A DNA stretch of 64,000 nt from Axinella damicornis (lineage: Eukaryota > Porifera > Demospongiae > Axinellida > Axinellidae). Positions 1 through 12,154 of the stretch are shown here, piece by piece. The notes below the pieces were generated by a model. The model searched no databases. It worked only from the letters and a program-made list of their open reading frames with translations, and had not been told where the DNA came from. A program made the translations under genes and the position numbers. Location: contig OZ007511.1 in the NCBI GenBank assembly GCA_963931865.1, forward strand, positions 10,096,603 to 10,160,602, written 5' to 3'. Within the stretch, counting starts at the first letter, position 1. Every line of letters begins with the position of its first letter.

Positions 1-790
1 AGATGTGGGCTAACATAATTATTATACTAACAGTTTATAAGTGCAATTATTGGTACCCTGAAAGTCAGGAACCTGCATAAGACTAGCCTCGTTCCCAGTC
101 CCACGCCGGGCCCGCTTTACCGTACCGCAAGCGACGAATAGCTGGGCGTAGGACTGGGAACGAGGCTAGCATAAGACTACACTGATCCTAGCCACAAGTC
201 TGTCTGAATAATTCGCTGTCTCCGTCAATTGTTTGTTGCTCCAGAACATTCTGGCCGCTTGGTGCATAAGTAGCACTTACCATAAGTGTTTGATTACCAC
301 ATATTGGTTTCCATTCATGGCAGGACTTGCAGGTTACATAGATGACATAATTATTCCTGCCCCCCACCTTAAAAATATCCATGTGATCATACTACACCAC
401 TGAAACCATAGATAATAGAGCGCAGAAACCAAGTGCATGTGAGCATTCAAATCAAGTTGCTTGACCAAACAATGTGCAAACTGGCCAAAACACCACCTAT
501 TCAGTACATGCAGTTAACAATCTTCATTGAATCCTGCACAATGTCATAATTAGCTCATGAATGGTTGTGTGGCACATTACACAAGCATATAAGCACCACT
601 GCATGCTGGTATTTACCAGGACGTTTGTACTTATCTGGACAGCTACTTTGAATCTACCAACTGCAGTGCCAGCAGCAACAATATTCTTCATCAGTTTCTT
701 GAATTTAATTCATCAATAAGCCATTATACTACGTATCTATCATGCAACTGTCCAATTTATTCACTATCCTAAGGTATTCTATACTAGAGG
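1..790. other. Intergenic sequence 3' of the left PTGR1-like copy
   Basis: No convincing coding exon is seen. The only clear structure is the foldback repeat at 83-169. The short open frames here have no recognisable domain or splice context. Confidence 0.5.
83..169. repeat. Foldback repeat of the AGCCTCGTTCCCAG family
   Basis: It begins CTAGCCTCGTTCCCAG and ends with its reverse complement, CTGGGAACGAGGCTAG. The arms extend inward through an imperfect CCCACGCC/GGCGTAGG stem. This is one of about 20 snap-back elements in the window sharing these termini. Confidence 0.85.
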
Positions 791-1857
791 TCAGGCCTTC
801 ACAACAGCCTTGCCCAGATTTTCTCCTCTGAAGAGTCCCATGAACGCATCAAATATTTTGTCAAAGCCCTCAGTCACTTGCTCATTGTATTTGAGCTTGC
901 CCTGTGAACCAGAAATGAGCCCAAAATAGAATAATCACCGTGGACATGCTTGAAACTTACTGTAATGAAGGTCTCTCAAGAAGTTGTGCATGTCTACACA
1001 GGAATATTAGGTCATCTTTATCGGAATTTATCTATACCTCCTGTATCCACTGCGCAATCTCCTTGAATGCTGTGGGCCACTCGGAGAGCCATCGAGTGAC
1101 AATGAACCCTTCCACTCTCAGCTGATGAAAGAGGATCAATGATGACACCGGGCGAGCTTTGGCAGGTTCCAATAGATTGTACTGGGAGATGGATCCACAG
1201 ACAGATACCCTTCCAAAGGTGTTCATGTTCGCCAAAACAGTCTCAAACCACTCACCACCCACCCATAACATATACCTAGTAAGCATGATTTCATAGCCGA
1301 GCGCCTTAGCGCAAGGCAACTAATCGTGCAGCGTAGTCTGTATATATATTATGTCACACTTTAATTGCATGGGGGCGGTTTCTGTGGTCTCATCCCCAGA
1401 CTATACTGGTTTGAGGCGCATGCACATGTGTAGGCACCACGCGCAGTGTGCACCTTTGCTGGCACTATATACGATGGAGCCGGAGCTAGCTGTCCCCGCT
1501 CGACCACGTACTCCGTGGTGTGAACTATACTAGGTGAGCTCTGCCGGTGCTACGATAATGTCTTGCTGCTAAGCGTGCATGGATCTTCACGTTATAGCCA
1601 AGGGATGCAGAACCTCGCTAACGTGTTCGTCCTTGAGGGGACGCTTTCCATTATCTTCTCAGTCAACTGAATTTCACACCTTACTCAGTTACTGCACTGA
1701 CCCACGAAACCACGCCTGTTTAGCGTAATTACAAGCACGTGCGCGAGGCAAAGACACCGCACATGCGTATTCCTAGTACAATGCAGCTTCGGAGATGGGA
1801 GATCATATTTATAATGTGTAACAGGAACAACAATCTGATCCAGAATTGGGTTAGCTA

Positions 1858-2380
<523 letters not shown>

Positions 2381-2760
2381 TCATCCAGGCTTGTATCAAC
2401 AGGCATTTCTTCCTGTGCTGTGTAGCAAGATTAGATGTGTTTCCAACAAAACGTTAGCTGCCATTGATCAGAGGAGGAGACTATTACAAGCTGGTTGGAT
2501 ACAACTTCTGTTGTCATCACAGTGTTAGTGCATGTGGCAAGGCCAGTACGGTTTGGCCTTACAACTTTTACCAATCATGGAGAACAAGAACAACAGGCTT
2601 CCGAAGTGGCTGGTTGGGTAGGCTGTATAAGTGCTGGGCCCAGTGTCCGCAGACCCCTCTATACATGTGCATGTGCTAGTTTTGAAACCTGGCTGTACCC
2701 CCATGCCAAATACCTAGAAAGAAAGAAAGATGGACAGCTAACATGCAGGTGAGTTGCCAA

Positions 2761-3353
2761 TAGCCTCGTTCCCAGGCTCTCGTTCTCGGAAGGGAGAAGA
2801 GGGCCTGGTAACATTGGGGGGGTCAAACCGTTGACTTCCGGCGCGTCATCATTCATGTGATAAACATGGGACACTACTTTAGTGGTAAATGTCGCGTGAG
2901 TTACAAATCAGTCACACGCTATTCGAAATATTACTCTTTGTTCTCAAGGCATCCCTGGCTTTGTAGAGATCTGAGACACTTCTTACAAGCAAACCGGACA
3001 ACTCACCTTGCGAACCGTCGATTCCGTAAACGGTGACAGACGATGAGTGAGCTGATCCCGCAAACAAACCGAGCGCTCTAAGACCAGTGGCTGTCTCGCA
3101 CACCTGTCATCTGCCTTTTATCAAACTTTGAGGTCTTTGACGCTCATTTCTGAGTCTACAATTCGTGCGTTAGCACCGCAGTGAAGGTAAACATGCCTAC
3201 AAAATAGTCACATGTTCACGTGTTTTCGTTCTGCAATCTGATTGGTTCTGTGAGAATCCTTGCGGCGGAAGTCCACTGTTTAACCCCCCCCCCCCCCCAA
3301 TGTTACCAGGCTCTCTTCTCCCCTCCGAGAACGAGAGCCTGGGAACGAGGCTA
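2761..3353. mobile_element. 593-bp MITE-like element with long terminal inverted repeats
   Basis: It starts TAGCCTCGTTCCCAGGC and ends with the reverse complement. Arms of about 70 nt pair through the GAGAACGAGAGCCTGG and CCAATGTTACCAGGC blocks, with a G run on the left and a C run on the right. It lies in an intron of the left PTGR1-like copy and has no coding capacity, so it looks like a non-autonomous DNA transposon. Confidence 0.8.
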
Positions 3354-3405
3354 AGCTGCCAAGGGCCCATTGTTGAAATAAGTGAACCTTTATCTATATC
3401 TATAT

Positions 3406-3657
3406 ACTGTAGTTGCGCGTTATTAGGCGCATCTCACTTATAGGCACATATTCGCTGTTAGGCGCAGGTTCAACTCTCGTCCCAGATAAGCGCTGCAGTC
3501 TTCTTCCAGAAACTCTGCCATTTTCAATCCTTCGGAGTGGAAAACAGCTTCCTATTCGAGGAATGTCATTATTATTAGGCGCATCTCGCTTATAGGCACA
3601 TATTTCCTTCCTGTGGAGTTATAGGCGCATGCACCTAATAACGCGTGACTACGGTAG
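3406..3657. mobile_element. MITE with TTATTAGGCGCAT-type termini, copy 1
   Basis: The ends are inverted repeats: TAGTTGCGCGTTATTAGGCG on the left, and CCTAATAACGCGTGACTA on the right. The motif TTATAGGCACATAT recurs internally. A second copy in opposite orientation lies at 4174-4437 in the same intron. Confidence 0.75.
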
Positions 3658-4173
3658 TAGTCATCTGTGTGTGTGCATATGTCTGTCTACCTTTTACTTC
3701 TATCTGTTACCAGTGTTGTTCACCCTACAACTACAGTACTAATACAAAGTGTTGCACAAATTGAACTCAGGGATTGTGCTAAAAATTTCTTAGCTCAGAA
3801 GTTAGACTTCACTGTGGAAATTTGAGCTGGTGCTTCTGGTAGCAGGTGACTAGCGCTATTACAAGAGTACACAACTTACCTAGCCATTTTGCACATGTAG
3901 CTGTATCATGGTGATTTTATATACTAGGAGGCGCATGAACTACATACACTCCCCATATGTGTAGTTTTACCGAGGGTTTGCTTGTTGGTGCTTTATATTA
4001 CTCGGCCTCCATATGGACAATATAAAATGTGTACTGCATGATGACAAAATAAGACTGCCAATGTGTGAGTCTCACTCCCAATGAATGTGGTACATGTACA
4101 ATAACCTTTTAAAATGACTCCTCCTCACAAGGTGACATGTTGTAGTCTACATAGTAATAAGACACCATTACCA

Positions 4174-4437
4174 TACCGTAGTCGCACGCTATTAGGCACA
4201 TGCACTTATAACTCCACAGGAAGGAAATATGTGCCTATAAGCGAGATGTGCCTAATAACGAATATAATAATAATGACATTCCTCAGATATGAAGTGCGTT
4301 TCAATTCGAATATAGCTGTTTTCCACTCCAAAGGATCGAAAATGGCAGAGTTTCTGGAAGAAGACTGCAGAGCTTAACAGCGAGTACCTGGGATGAGAGT
4401 TGAACCTGCGCCTAACAGCGAATATGCGCCTACAGTA
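4174..4437. mobile_element. MITE with TTATTAGGCGCAT-type termini, copy 2 (inverted)
   Basis: This is a diverged reverse-orientation copy of 3406-3657. The shared interior includes the block AATGGCAGAGTTTCTGGAAG and the GGTTCAACTCTC block read on the other strand. The two copies could pair with each other in the intron transcript. Confidence 0.75.
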
Positions 4438-4677
4438 ACCATCAGAGCTGCATGCTCCGTGTCCACACCATCTGCATGTTCGTCCATTCCAGTCTGTGGT
4501 GGGAACACTTGAAGTTTAGTATTTGGCTTTTTGGCAGTACTAGTTCTCTTGCGTAGAGGAGAACCTGAAGGTGCATGTGGTCTACACAGGAAATAACACA
4601 ATATTGAATCATGGAGCAACTTTAACGATGATCATGACGGTGCCCATCCAGTCCAATACTTAATTACAGGTAGTTTT

Positions 4678-4773
4678 CACACACATACACATACACCCAC
4701 ACACACTCACCCACCCACACCCACACACACACATACAGCCACACACACTGATACACCCACACACACACACTCA
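4678..4773. repeat. CA-rich microsatellite
   Basis: Interrupted (CA)n with CCCACA variants. It abuts the splice donor of the PTGR1-like exon at 4775-4957, whose GTGAGT is embedded in the repeat edge. Confidence 0.85.
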
Positions 4774-5659
4774 CCCAGGCATTCCAAGGATCCCCAGAGC
4801 AGTCGAGGCTCTCAGAGGAATGGACGGGTCAATCTTCTGTACCCCAAAGCCTAACACTTCATTCTTTGTCCCATCAGTGATGGTGTGGATGCGCCAGCCA
4901 AAGTCACTCACCAGTAAATCTCCAACTGCATAGTCCTTGTTCTTACTCTCTAGCACCCTTCATTGATGGTAAAAGCCAAAAGTTGCTAAATTTATCATGA
5001 CTTGTATACAAGCATCATGTAAATTTACCTGGCCACCTGTGTTCCAATCATTTGACTTCCTACAGAGAGGCTGCTTGCAGCGAGCCTGTGAAGGTGATAA
5101 AAGACACAAGATCTTCCCTCTCACCACTGTCTAGCTCAGGATCTACACATGCAAGCCCTGAATACGTCCGTTTATTCCCATCCCAAGTATTCCCGAATCA
5201 GTATGCTCAGTTCCCCAAGGACCAATTATTCGAGATACAATGCCTGCATATTCGCAGCATGCCTAGAGCTCACTGAAATTGGACTAACCCCTCTGCATCA
5301 TAACTAAATATCTTAGCAGTGTATAAACTTTTGCGGTGTATGCATGCTCTTACCTCATGTAGGGATCCACAGACCACCACTGCGCCTCACACAAGAATTC
5401 TAGATGGGAAAACACCAACACGTTATCCTGCCTATCTAGACTTGTGCCAAACAAGAAGGAATCAGAGTCTGGAGCTTGAGGCGAAGTGATCATTTTGCGA
5501 TGCGGTCAAGTGGTCAAGCAGCAAAAATGATGGTCAAGATTTCTTGATTCCGGTCGCAGCTCTGACTACGGCGTCAATGGGATGACACTCCGGAGTGTCA
5601 CCCCCTTGGACTATGTACTGAGTGAACCGTCTAGCTACCTGTTTGACGGACGATAGCAA

Positions 5660-5960
5660 CAACAAAGACGGAGACCATGCACTCGTGGACCTATATACCT
5701 ATTCATTGGCTACAGCACCATGAATGTTCTGCCTCCTCAGTGGCGACACTCAGAGACAGCTCCGGTGATGTAGCTAGCTACCTGCTAGACTGCTTCACAG
5801 CTGCTGTGATGTGCACGAGTGTATGTTTAGTGTCAATTTCTATGCTCATTGCCCATTCACATTCTGATGACAGTCATGTGAATGCGACTGCTCCCTGCAC
5901 TTGCTCAGGCTCGCCCTCCAATGTCCTGCGTTCCACTAGTATTGTCGCTAAAGTGGGAGT
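5660..5960. repeat. Dispersed repeat family A, copy
   Basis: It shares the blocks TAGACTGCTTCA, CACATTCTGATGACAGTC, GCTCAGGCTCGCCCT and GCGTTCCACTAGT with 14640-15295, with 32270-32560 (inverted) and, in part, with 44960-45025. No coding capacity is seen, so it is probably a degraded transposon. Confidence 0.6.
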
Positions 5961-5969
5961 TGCATTTAA

Positions 5970-6064
5970 CCCTTTAACCACCGAATTCTTCCCACCAAGA
6001 CCACACATTTTCATGCATTCATCGCACACCACTTTCGTAGGTACTCCTCTCCCACAAACCATCA
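5970..6064 (-). mobile_element. piggyBac-like element fragment with Cys-rich tail
   Basis: It is preceded by TTAA and begins CCCTTTAACCACCGAATTC. Read on the minus strand it encodes a Cys-rich stretch, with CDECMKMCGLGGKN at its core. The same peptide occurs in the elements at 36288-36893 and 47463-47552. TTAA targets and CCCTTT ends are typical of the piggyBac superfamily. The Cys pattern resembles the small C-terminal zinc finger of such transposases, by inference only. Confidence 0.5.
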
Positions 6065-6074
6065 CGGTGTGATG

Positions 6075-6131
6075 TAGCCTCGTTCCCAAGCGCTCTTGCC
6101 CAATTACCAAGAGCGCCTGGGAACGAGGCTA
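6075..6131. repeat. Foldback repeat of the AGCCTCGTTCCCAG family
   Basis: A short perfect-ended hairpin, TAGCCTCGTTCCCAAGCGCT ... CGCCTGGGAACGAGGCTA, with a loop of a few bases. Confidence 0.85.
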
Positions 6132-6329
6132 GGTGTGATGTGCCTGTTAGACTGCTTCAGCTATTGGCAGAGGATGGGAAGTTGACTGGCCTGCGCTCGG
6201 TAATATTAAACTCACTGTGACCAGTCATGACATTGATCTGGCATCAGCAGAGAACGAGGAAGTGACCCTCGGTGGCAACAAATAGCCAATGACAACTACC
6301 AAGAGCGCATAAGTAGATACTTATGCGCT

Positions 6330-6745
6330 CTTGCAACTACCTAATCGGGAGAATGAAGAACACTTTTTACTGCACTGCCCTGCCTTACAAAATGAAAGGA
6401 CAGACCTCTTCAACGTCATGTGTGGGATAGAGGGAAACCAGTTTCTGTGTTTGAATCCCACTGAAAAAGCCCTCTCAATTCTAAAGCTGTCCCAACAACC
6501 AAGACACCTTTGTAAACTCATTTTCTGTATGTACACCAAACGATGTGCACTCCTTGCTATATAGCAGTGGTACTCTCAAAAGGGGTGTCAGGGAAGCCTT
6601 GTCTGTCCTGTCTGTCCTATATGTTAGTCTGTCCTCTGGCATCCCAAGAAGGGTACACCAGGGGGAGGCTTTGTCTGTCCTACCAGGCTGGTTGCTTTTA
6701 TGCAAGTGACATAAAATTTTGATTGATTTGATTGATTGATAATCG
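6330..6745 (+). mobile_element. 3' end of a 5'-truncated non-LTR retrotransposon
   Basis: The plus frame encodes a tail with NEEHFLLHCPALQNER, a Cys/His motif common at the C-terminus of CR1/L2/Jockey-type reverse-transcriptase polyproteins (family knowledge). After the stop, the 3' region ends in (TGATT)n at about 6718-6741, a microsatellite tail as many non-LTR elements have. Nothing of the reverse transcriptase core is left upstream, so this is a dead 5'-truncated insertion. Confidence 0.6.
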
Positions 6746-6929
6746 TGGCAATCAGTGTGATATGGTGTGTTTGTCTGTCTGTCTGTGTGTGTGTAACGGA
6801 AGTGGGATGTTCGTGGGGCGGGACTAAACTAGTGACGCGCGACCTTCGTACCATTGAACCTTGAACTCCGCAAAGAATGTTCAAGAACATTGGGCATGGG
6901 CTAGCTGGAAGCTTCTAGAACAGCTGACG

Positions 6930-7290
6930 GATGCAATATCGGTGAGCAGCAGTCAAAGCGGACGCAATCGGGGAGCTGCAGGTGAAGCCGGAGCAACAGT
7001 TGAGGCGGACGCAATCGAGGAGCAACAGCCGAAGCGGACACAATCGGGGAGCAGTTGAGGCAATCGGGGAGTAGCAGCTGAAGCAGACACAAGTGGCGAG
7101 CAGCAGCTGAAGCGGACGCAAACGAGGAGCAGCAGTTGGAGCGGATCGATGCAATCGGCGAGCAGCAGCTGAAGCGGACGCAAACGGGGAGCAGCAGTTG
7201 CATAATGATTAATTGAAGCGGATCGATGCAATTGGCGAGCAGCAGCTGAAGCGGATGCGGACGCAATCGGGGAGCAGCAGCTCTGACAGA
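6930..7290. repeat. Minisatellite, roughly 30-bp units
   Basis: About a dozen degenerate units of the type GAGCAGCAGCTGAAGCGGAC followed by GCAATCGGG. The units keep several frames open and so create Ala/Ser/Leu-rich spurious frames on the minus strand, but no gene context supports translation. Confidence 0.8.
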
Positions 7291-7333
7291 GAGCTGTCTG
7301 GCGCCGAATTACACACGTAGGCGAACAAGGGGG

Positions 7334-7371
7334 AAGTAGCTGAGCGAGCAAAGCGAGCTCAGCTACTTGTA
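7334..7371. repeat. Short perfect hairpin
   Basis: AAGTAGCTGAGC ... GCTCAGCTACTT with the palindromic centre GAGCAAAGCGAGC. It may be the edge of a foldback transposon or of the adjacent minisatellite unit. Confidence 0.6.
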
Positions 7372-7639
7372 TAATTATAATTTCTGATGCTAATTGCCTA
7401 TTAGCTATGAGTCAAACAAGTGCAGTGTCAACTAGTGCTGAGTCCTGCCTCGGAATTGGTCTTTGCTTATAAGCAAATGAGGATGGACTGAGGGGGACAT
7501 AACAGTGTAACTGATAATATGGACACCCTTTATTTCATCACTCAAGCAAGTTTGTAAGAGCAGGAGGCCTGGGATGCGAGCATGAAACAGCAATAAAATC
7601 GTGTGCAAAGCACACACAATTATTTTTTGGCTATTAAAA

Positions 7640-9347
7640 ATCACCTCACCTGGTGCGCAATTCTTGAAGGACAATACCGTTACTCTTCAGTTGAAGTGTA
7701 TAGCAAGTGAATTTGTAACACACCACTGAATAAAAATAGCTACACTGGACTGCAAATGCGTCAAAACTGCAGGGGTCTTTGCCCCCTTAGCTTTATGTAA
7801 CAAGTTCAACAGATCATCTCCTGCCGCTCTTGCTTTGACCCCAATTAAACTCTTGTCTGGAGAAAGATCAAACATCAACTGTAGCACATGGATTTTTGCT
7901 GATCAACCGATCCAGGTTGCATATAGCTACAGGCATTGTGTAGCTAAGTATAGGTATATTAATCTCTGAGAAACCCAACTATAGCTACAGTACTTCCAAA
8001 ACTACAATCAAAATAGGATAGGAGCTAGTGGAAACTACTCCTTATTCTTAAATCCGGAGACATGCATGAGTAGTATATTATAATCTCGTTCCCAGGCCTA
8101 TATTAGGGAGTCTGCAAAGTTCCTATGACAAGTGTAAAAATTGTATGGAGACGTAGACTGATAGCAGAACAGCAAGAGAAGAAGCAGGGATGATCGATGG
8201 CATAAAACAGATCAGTACAATTATATAAAGAGGAGAATACGCAGGGGCACCAGGACTGTAGGCTGCATAGTCATCTTCGTAGCCTGCAACCATCTCAGAG
8301 AGAGGATCACTCAAAGGAGTAGGGGATGGAATGTCAGAAAACTGGAATGCCTGACTGGTGGTAGTCACTCCGCTGTCCCTGGTCAGGGGCGGCGGCACGT
8401 ATTTACAATTGGGGGGGCAAGATAATATTACACGCTGCCGGAGGCAGTGCATAGAGGGGCGTAGCGCTGATCAGTCCGCGCGAAGCGCGGAAAAAAATTT
8501 TCGCCTTCATTTTTCAGCTATCAGGATGGGCTCTCGTGGCACCTTCGTAGCCTCGTTCCCAGTCCCACGCCCAGCTTTCCGTCGCTGCTTAGTACGGTAA
8601 AGCGGGTACTAAGCAGCGACGAAAAGCTGGGCGTGGGACTGGGAACGAGGCTAGCACCTTCGTGCTTTTGCACTGCAAGTTCCAGATGGAGGATTGCAGG
8701 TCCCGGGGCCGCCAGTGCTGCTTTCTTGCTCAAATTTCGCTCACGAACGTAATACGTACGTACACGGGTACCGGTATACTAGATTGCGGTCTCGTTCCCA
8801 AGCCGTACGGTTTTAGCTAGCCAGTGGCTGGCTATATATACGTCGATAGCTGGACTTGCGCCAGATCAGCAACTCGATTCGCGTACATCGTACGTACACA
8901 AGGTTAGCCGAGTCAGCCTAGTACTAAGTATAGGGCAGCCGTTGGCTGTTTAATAGTAGCTAGCTGCTAGGAGTTAGGGGGGGCGATGCCCCCCCTAAAT
9001 ATTTTTCGGGGGGGCGCTTGCCCCCCTTGCCCCCCCCGTGCCGCCGCCCCTGCTGGTGGTGGTAGCCATACCGCTGTCCCTGGTAGCACAAGGGGGGGGG
9101 GGGGGGGGCAGTTGGATATTTTCCTCTCTATTACAAAGGGCATACACTAACATTATTAATTTAACTTACTGAGTCAGATCAACTGAGATCTGCCCCCCAA
9201 ATTCCTGGACGTGCCTTCAGGTTCAGTAATCTGAATGAAAGAGTTTCTTCTTGAAATCACAGACTCCAATGTTCTGAGCATTGCTTATACTTACCTGGGT
9301 GATGGTAGGTTTGACATCTTCACCTTCACTGGAGTGGGCGGACATAC
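7640..9347 (-). CDS. Possible small hypothetical gene, incomplete model
   Basis: Three hints of exons are visible. A possible first exon at 9297-9347 starts MSAHSSEGEDVK and ends at a clean CAG/GTAAGT donor. A Ser/Pro/Tyr-rich frame at about 8230-8383 includes FSDIPSPTPLSDPL and a tail with YEDDYAAYSPGAPAYSP. A donor CACCAG/GTGAGG lies near 7650. Phases between these pieces were not reconciled. The hAT-like element at 8384-9052 sits between the first two. No family is recognised, and this may be a broken gene or chance open frames. Confidence 0.22.
8384..9052. mobile_element. hAT-like non-autonomous transposon, 669 bp
   Basis: Perfect 16-bp terminal inverted repeats CAGGGGCGGCGGCACG / CGTGCCGCCGCCCCTG. 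The CAGGGGCGG start is typical of hAT elements. C- and G-runs flank the inner ends. The flanks share a CTGGTGGT...CTGTCCCTGG duplication longer than the 8 bp expected of hAT. A snap-back element (8548-8653) is nested inside. Part of the interior (about 8440-8700) resembles 12215-12380. Confidence 0.7.
8548..8653. repeat. Foldback repeat nested in the hAT-like element
   Basis: TAGCCTCGTTCCCAGTCCCA ... TGGGACTGGGAACGAGGCTA. The arms continue through GCCCAGCTTT and the inner TCGCTGCTTAGTAC palindrome, giving an almost complete 106-bp hairpin. Confidence 0.9.
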
Positions 9348-9424
9348 AATTTAGTCTAGATCTGCTGAACTACATGTATATCCTTCAGGTCTGCAGACCA
9401 CCGTCAGGAGTCTCGATTTCCACC

Positions 9425-9486
9425 AACTCCTGGCATTCTCCGCAACTTCCTGGCATTCTCCGCAACTTCCTGGCATTCTCCGCAAG
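9425..9486. repeat. 21-bp tandem repeat, three copies
   Basis: CTGGCATTCTCCGCAACTTC is repeated three times head to tail with almost no divergence. Confidence 0.9.
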
Positions 9487-9517
9487 GTGAAGAAGGGAGT
9501 ACATGTAGCCACCTCCA

Positions 9518-9935
9518 CACTGTAAAAGGAAAAGGGTTGTTTTAACTATGCAGGCTCTGGTCACCATAGTTGCATCTCAGTGCCTCCTCCACTGTGGTGG
9601 TCAAAGAATGTACCCACAGCCACAAATGTTGTGTAGCTTCACTTCATAATTATAGATATGTGACCTTGCTTAATTGTTTACCCATTTGTATGTCTGCTGG
9701 AGGACTGGTCAAGCAATGTAAATGATCTGCTTGAATGCACATTGTTTGGAAGAGCAGCTGCATACACTTCTATAAGAAACTTGAACAGGCCTAGTTACTA
9801 GGTTTTCCTATCCAATAGCTAACAAGATCAAAGTAGGTTGCACTTGTGTGCTCATTCCTTGATCACCAAGGAGGCACTGAGATGCAACTGAGGTGACCAC
9901 AGCCTGGTTAAAACAACCCTTCTCATTTTACAGTG
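9518..9935. mobile_element. DNA transposon with CACTGTAAAA termini, copy 1
   Basis: It starts CACTGTAAAAGGAAAAGGG and ends in the inverted repeat CATTTTACAGTG. Arms of about 90 nt share GTTGCATCTCAGTGCCTCC. The same arms bound the larger nested copy at 15646-16764. No transposase is seen. Confidence 0.75.
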
Positions 9936-10039
9936 CAGCTTCCAATTGTGGGTACTTCCCCATGATAACATCATGGATGTGTACCGGGCCCCCATCGACA
10001 TCAAACTGCAACTCCTTCAAGCCAAATCCCATACACGCC

Positions 10040-10090
10040 AGTTCCATCCTTTCCTCAGTACTATTATAGTACTGAGGAAAGGATGGAACT
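10040..10090. repeat. Perfect 51-bp palindrome
   Basis: AGTTCCATCCTTTCCTCAGT ... ACTGAGGAAAGGATGGAACT around the centre ACTATTATAGT. It is probably a minimal snap-back element. Confidence 0.9.
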
Positions 10091-10099
10091 GCCTATAGC

Positions 10100-10647
10100 C
10101 TAGTATAGGGACAGAGAGCTGATCACAACAGCTGAGGCAGATGGAGTCCTTCCATGTTGAAGGACCTCGCTTCCTCGCTTTGGGTTCGGAGCATTCCTAC
10201 CGGACTCTTTCTTACGTTTGGTTTCCTTTGATGGCTGAAACCTGAACAATCGTTTGTGTTCACTAAGCCCAACAGTGGACCTGCTCAAGGAACCACCACT
10301 GTCTGCCATTGATGCCTCAATTGCTGGCCGCCTACTAAAGAGGCGGCAGTGAAGGCTGTCACTGTGGGGTTAGATACAATCGCAGTGCCAGTACTTTCTG
10401 GTCTCAGCGGCACAAGCACAGGTCTAGATCTCAGCGGCGCAGGCACCGGTCTCAGCGGCGCAGGCACAGATCTCAGCGCGGGCGCAGGCACAGATTCAGC
10501 TGCCGATTGTGATGGAGCGCCACGGTCTGGGGTTCGTAGATTGTCAGCAATCTGAAAAACAGTATCCACTGCCCCAAGAAGTATCCGTTTAGGTCTTTCA
10601 AAGGACTCGATCTCTTGCCTATTAGTATCCCGCTCAGATGCCATCAT
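10100..10647 (-). CDS. Hypothetical repeat-containing ORF, frame broken
   Basis: A minus frame starting MMASERDTNRQEIESFER at 10647 runs to 10285. It carries a degenerate PAPLRSV/PVPAPLR peptide repeat at about residues 50-80. A second, overlapping minus frame (10309-10100) continues with a basic stretch containing SKETKRKKESGRN. The two frames could be one frameshifted sequence. It could be an ORF1 of the neighbouring non-LTR element or a lineage-specific gene. I do not recognise it. Confidence 0.25.
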
Positions 10648-10889
10648 ATATCCGCGGCACTCTTCACCCTGCTGTACTACACGCGTACACGTGGTTGTAG
10701 GATACTCACTCCGGATACGTTCGTGTAGATGGGCAAAAAACCCGGATACTCAACAAAACAGGAATTTCAGGAAAACTGGAAATTCCACAAAACTGGAAAT
10801 TCATCAAGTTGCTGTTTCTGTAAAATCTGGAAACAAGGATTCAGACAAGCCTTACCGGTACCACAAGGCATCTAGCTGGGGTTGCAGTT

Positions 10890-11190
10890 CTTTGATTTCA
10901 GGAATTCAACAAAACACTATAGATGTCTGCATGGTGCAGTTTTGCAGAAAAGCAGAATGGCCACTTTTGAATTGTACCATCTCTTGGGTTACAGTTACTT
11001 TGATTTCAGGAATTCAGCAAAACACAAATGGTTTATTTAGGAATTTCTAGTGCAGTTTTGCAGAAAAGCAGAATGGCCGCTTTTGTACACTCAATGACAT
11101 TCAAATGGTTTATTTACAGTGTCTATATAGGAATTTCTAGTGCAGTTTTGCAGAAAAGCAGAGTGGCCGCTTTTGTACATGTACACCCAT
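10890..11190. repeat. Tandem repeat, about three units of ~100 bp
   Basis: Each unit carries TAGTGCAGTTTTGCAGAAAA, then GCAGAATGGCC, preceded by AGGAATT. Units start near 10895, 11003 and 11096. They show small internal indels. Confidence 0.75.
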
Positions 11191-11264
11191 TCATCTTACA
11201 TATCTTTCCACATAATACATGTAGGGTGTTGTACATGTATTCTGAACTGTTGTATACTTCACTG

Positions 11265-12154
11265 TTTTGTGCGATCATCCCTACTGACCTTATTATAGTT
11301 AGCAGTCTCTGGTACAAAATGTGAGAGGGGTTACAAAAATCTATGTTAAAATCTCCAACTAATACAAAATTAGAAAAATAGGATGGGTGAACACTTTCTA
11401 GACTATTATCAAGGTAAAGTACAGATGAACTAGGGGGACGATGCAAAACAGCTAGACTGAGTCTAAAATGTGCACACTGTACAGAAACAAGAAGAAATTC
11501 CAAATCAAGTGGGATGGACCTGTTGCAAAACTTTTACATTGTAAACATCAGCTACAAAAAGAAAAATACCACCACCGTGCCTGTCTCTATCGAGCCTTAC
11601 AGTATTGTAACCAGGGAGGCTTATTTCAGCAGCTGCAATGTCTGGGCACAACCAGCTTTCAACAATACAGACGGCATCAGGCTGGTGAAGTATTACAAGT
11701 GCATGTAGATTGTCCAATTTGGGCAGTAAACTTCCTGCATTGTAATACAACAATGAGAAAGAACCAGGCCTAGATTTGGATTGAGGAACAGTCTTGGGTA
11801 AGGAGTAACTGTGAGTTCCCTCCTTCTATACTATTGAGGAGGGAGTATCACTAAAGGGCCATCAGAATTGTGAGGGTTGCTGGTAGGATGTGATGCAACA
11901 GAGGAAGTTGTTTGTTCAGCAGGCTCAGTGCCAGGTGCAGACTGGATATTGGAATCAGCAACTGGGGAGGATGGGGATCGATCGAGGGTTGCTACGCTTT
12001 GAAAAGAGTTAGCGGTTGCCTTCTGAAACTCTAATAATGGCTCTAGTTTCCACGCAGTTTGAATGCTTACTGAGCTCCACTCATTTTGTAGCTGCTCCAG
12101 AACGTTCTCGTCTCCTCTGATGACAAACCACCAATAATGCACGATTTGTTTCAA
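11265..12154 (-). mobile_element. 5' part of a non-LTR retrotransposon (ORF1-like and AP endonuclease)
   Basis: From 12154 a minus frame of 107 aa holds HYWWFVIRGDENVLEQL, a motif I associate with ORF1-type proteins of non-LTR elements. Between about 11770 and 11285 the apurinic/apyrimidinic-type endonuclease is recognisable: NAGSLLPKLDNL, then IVESWL and GYNTVRLDR, and in another frame LVGDFNID. The frames at 11753-11505 and 11503-11123 are offset by one base, so the endonuclease is frameshifted. The sequence stops at a snap-back repeat edge (GATCATCCCTAC) near 11275, with no reverse transcriptase. It is a dead fragment. Confidence 0.65.

Noticed and set aside
5400..5493. Frame MITSPQAPDSDSF running into PTGR1-like exon 2, as a first exon of the left copy
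   Set aside because: The equivalent sequence in the intact copy (21273-21367) has stops and a clear CTAG acceptor, and a true first exon exists at 22493-22604. The open frame is intronic and open by chance.
6901..7351. Ala/Ser/Leu-rich frames of 80-130 aa on the minus strand
   Set aside because: They come from the 30-bp minisatellite. Three overlapping frames are equally open and none has gene context.
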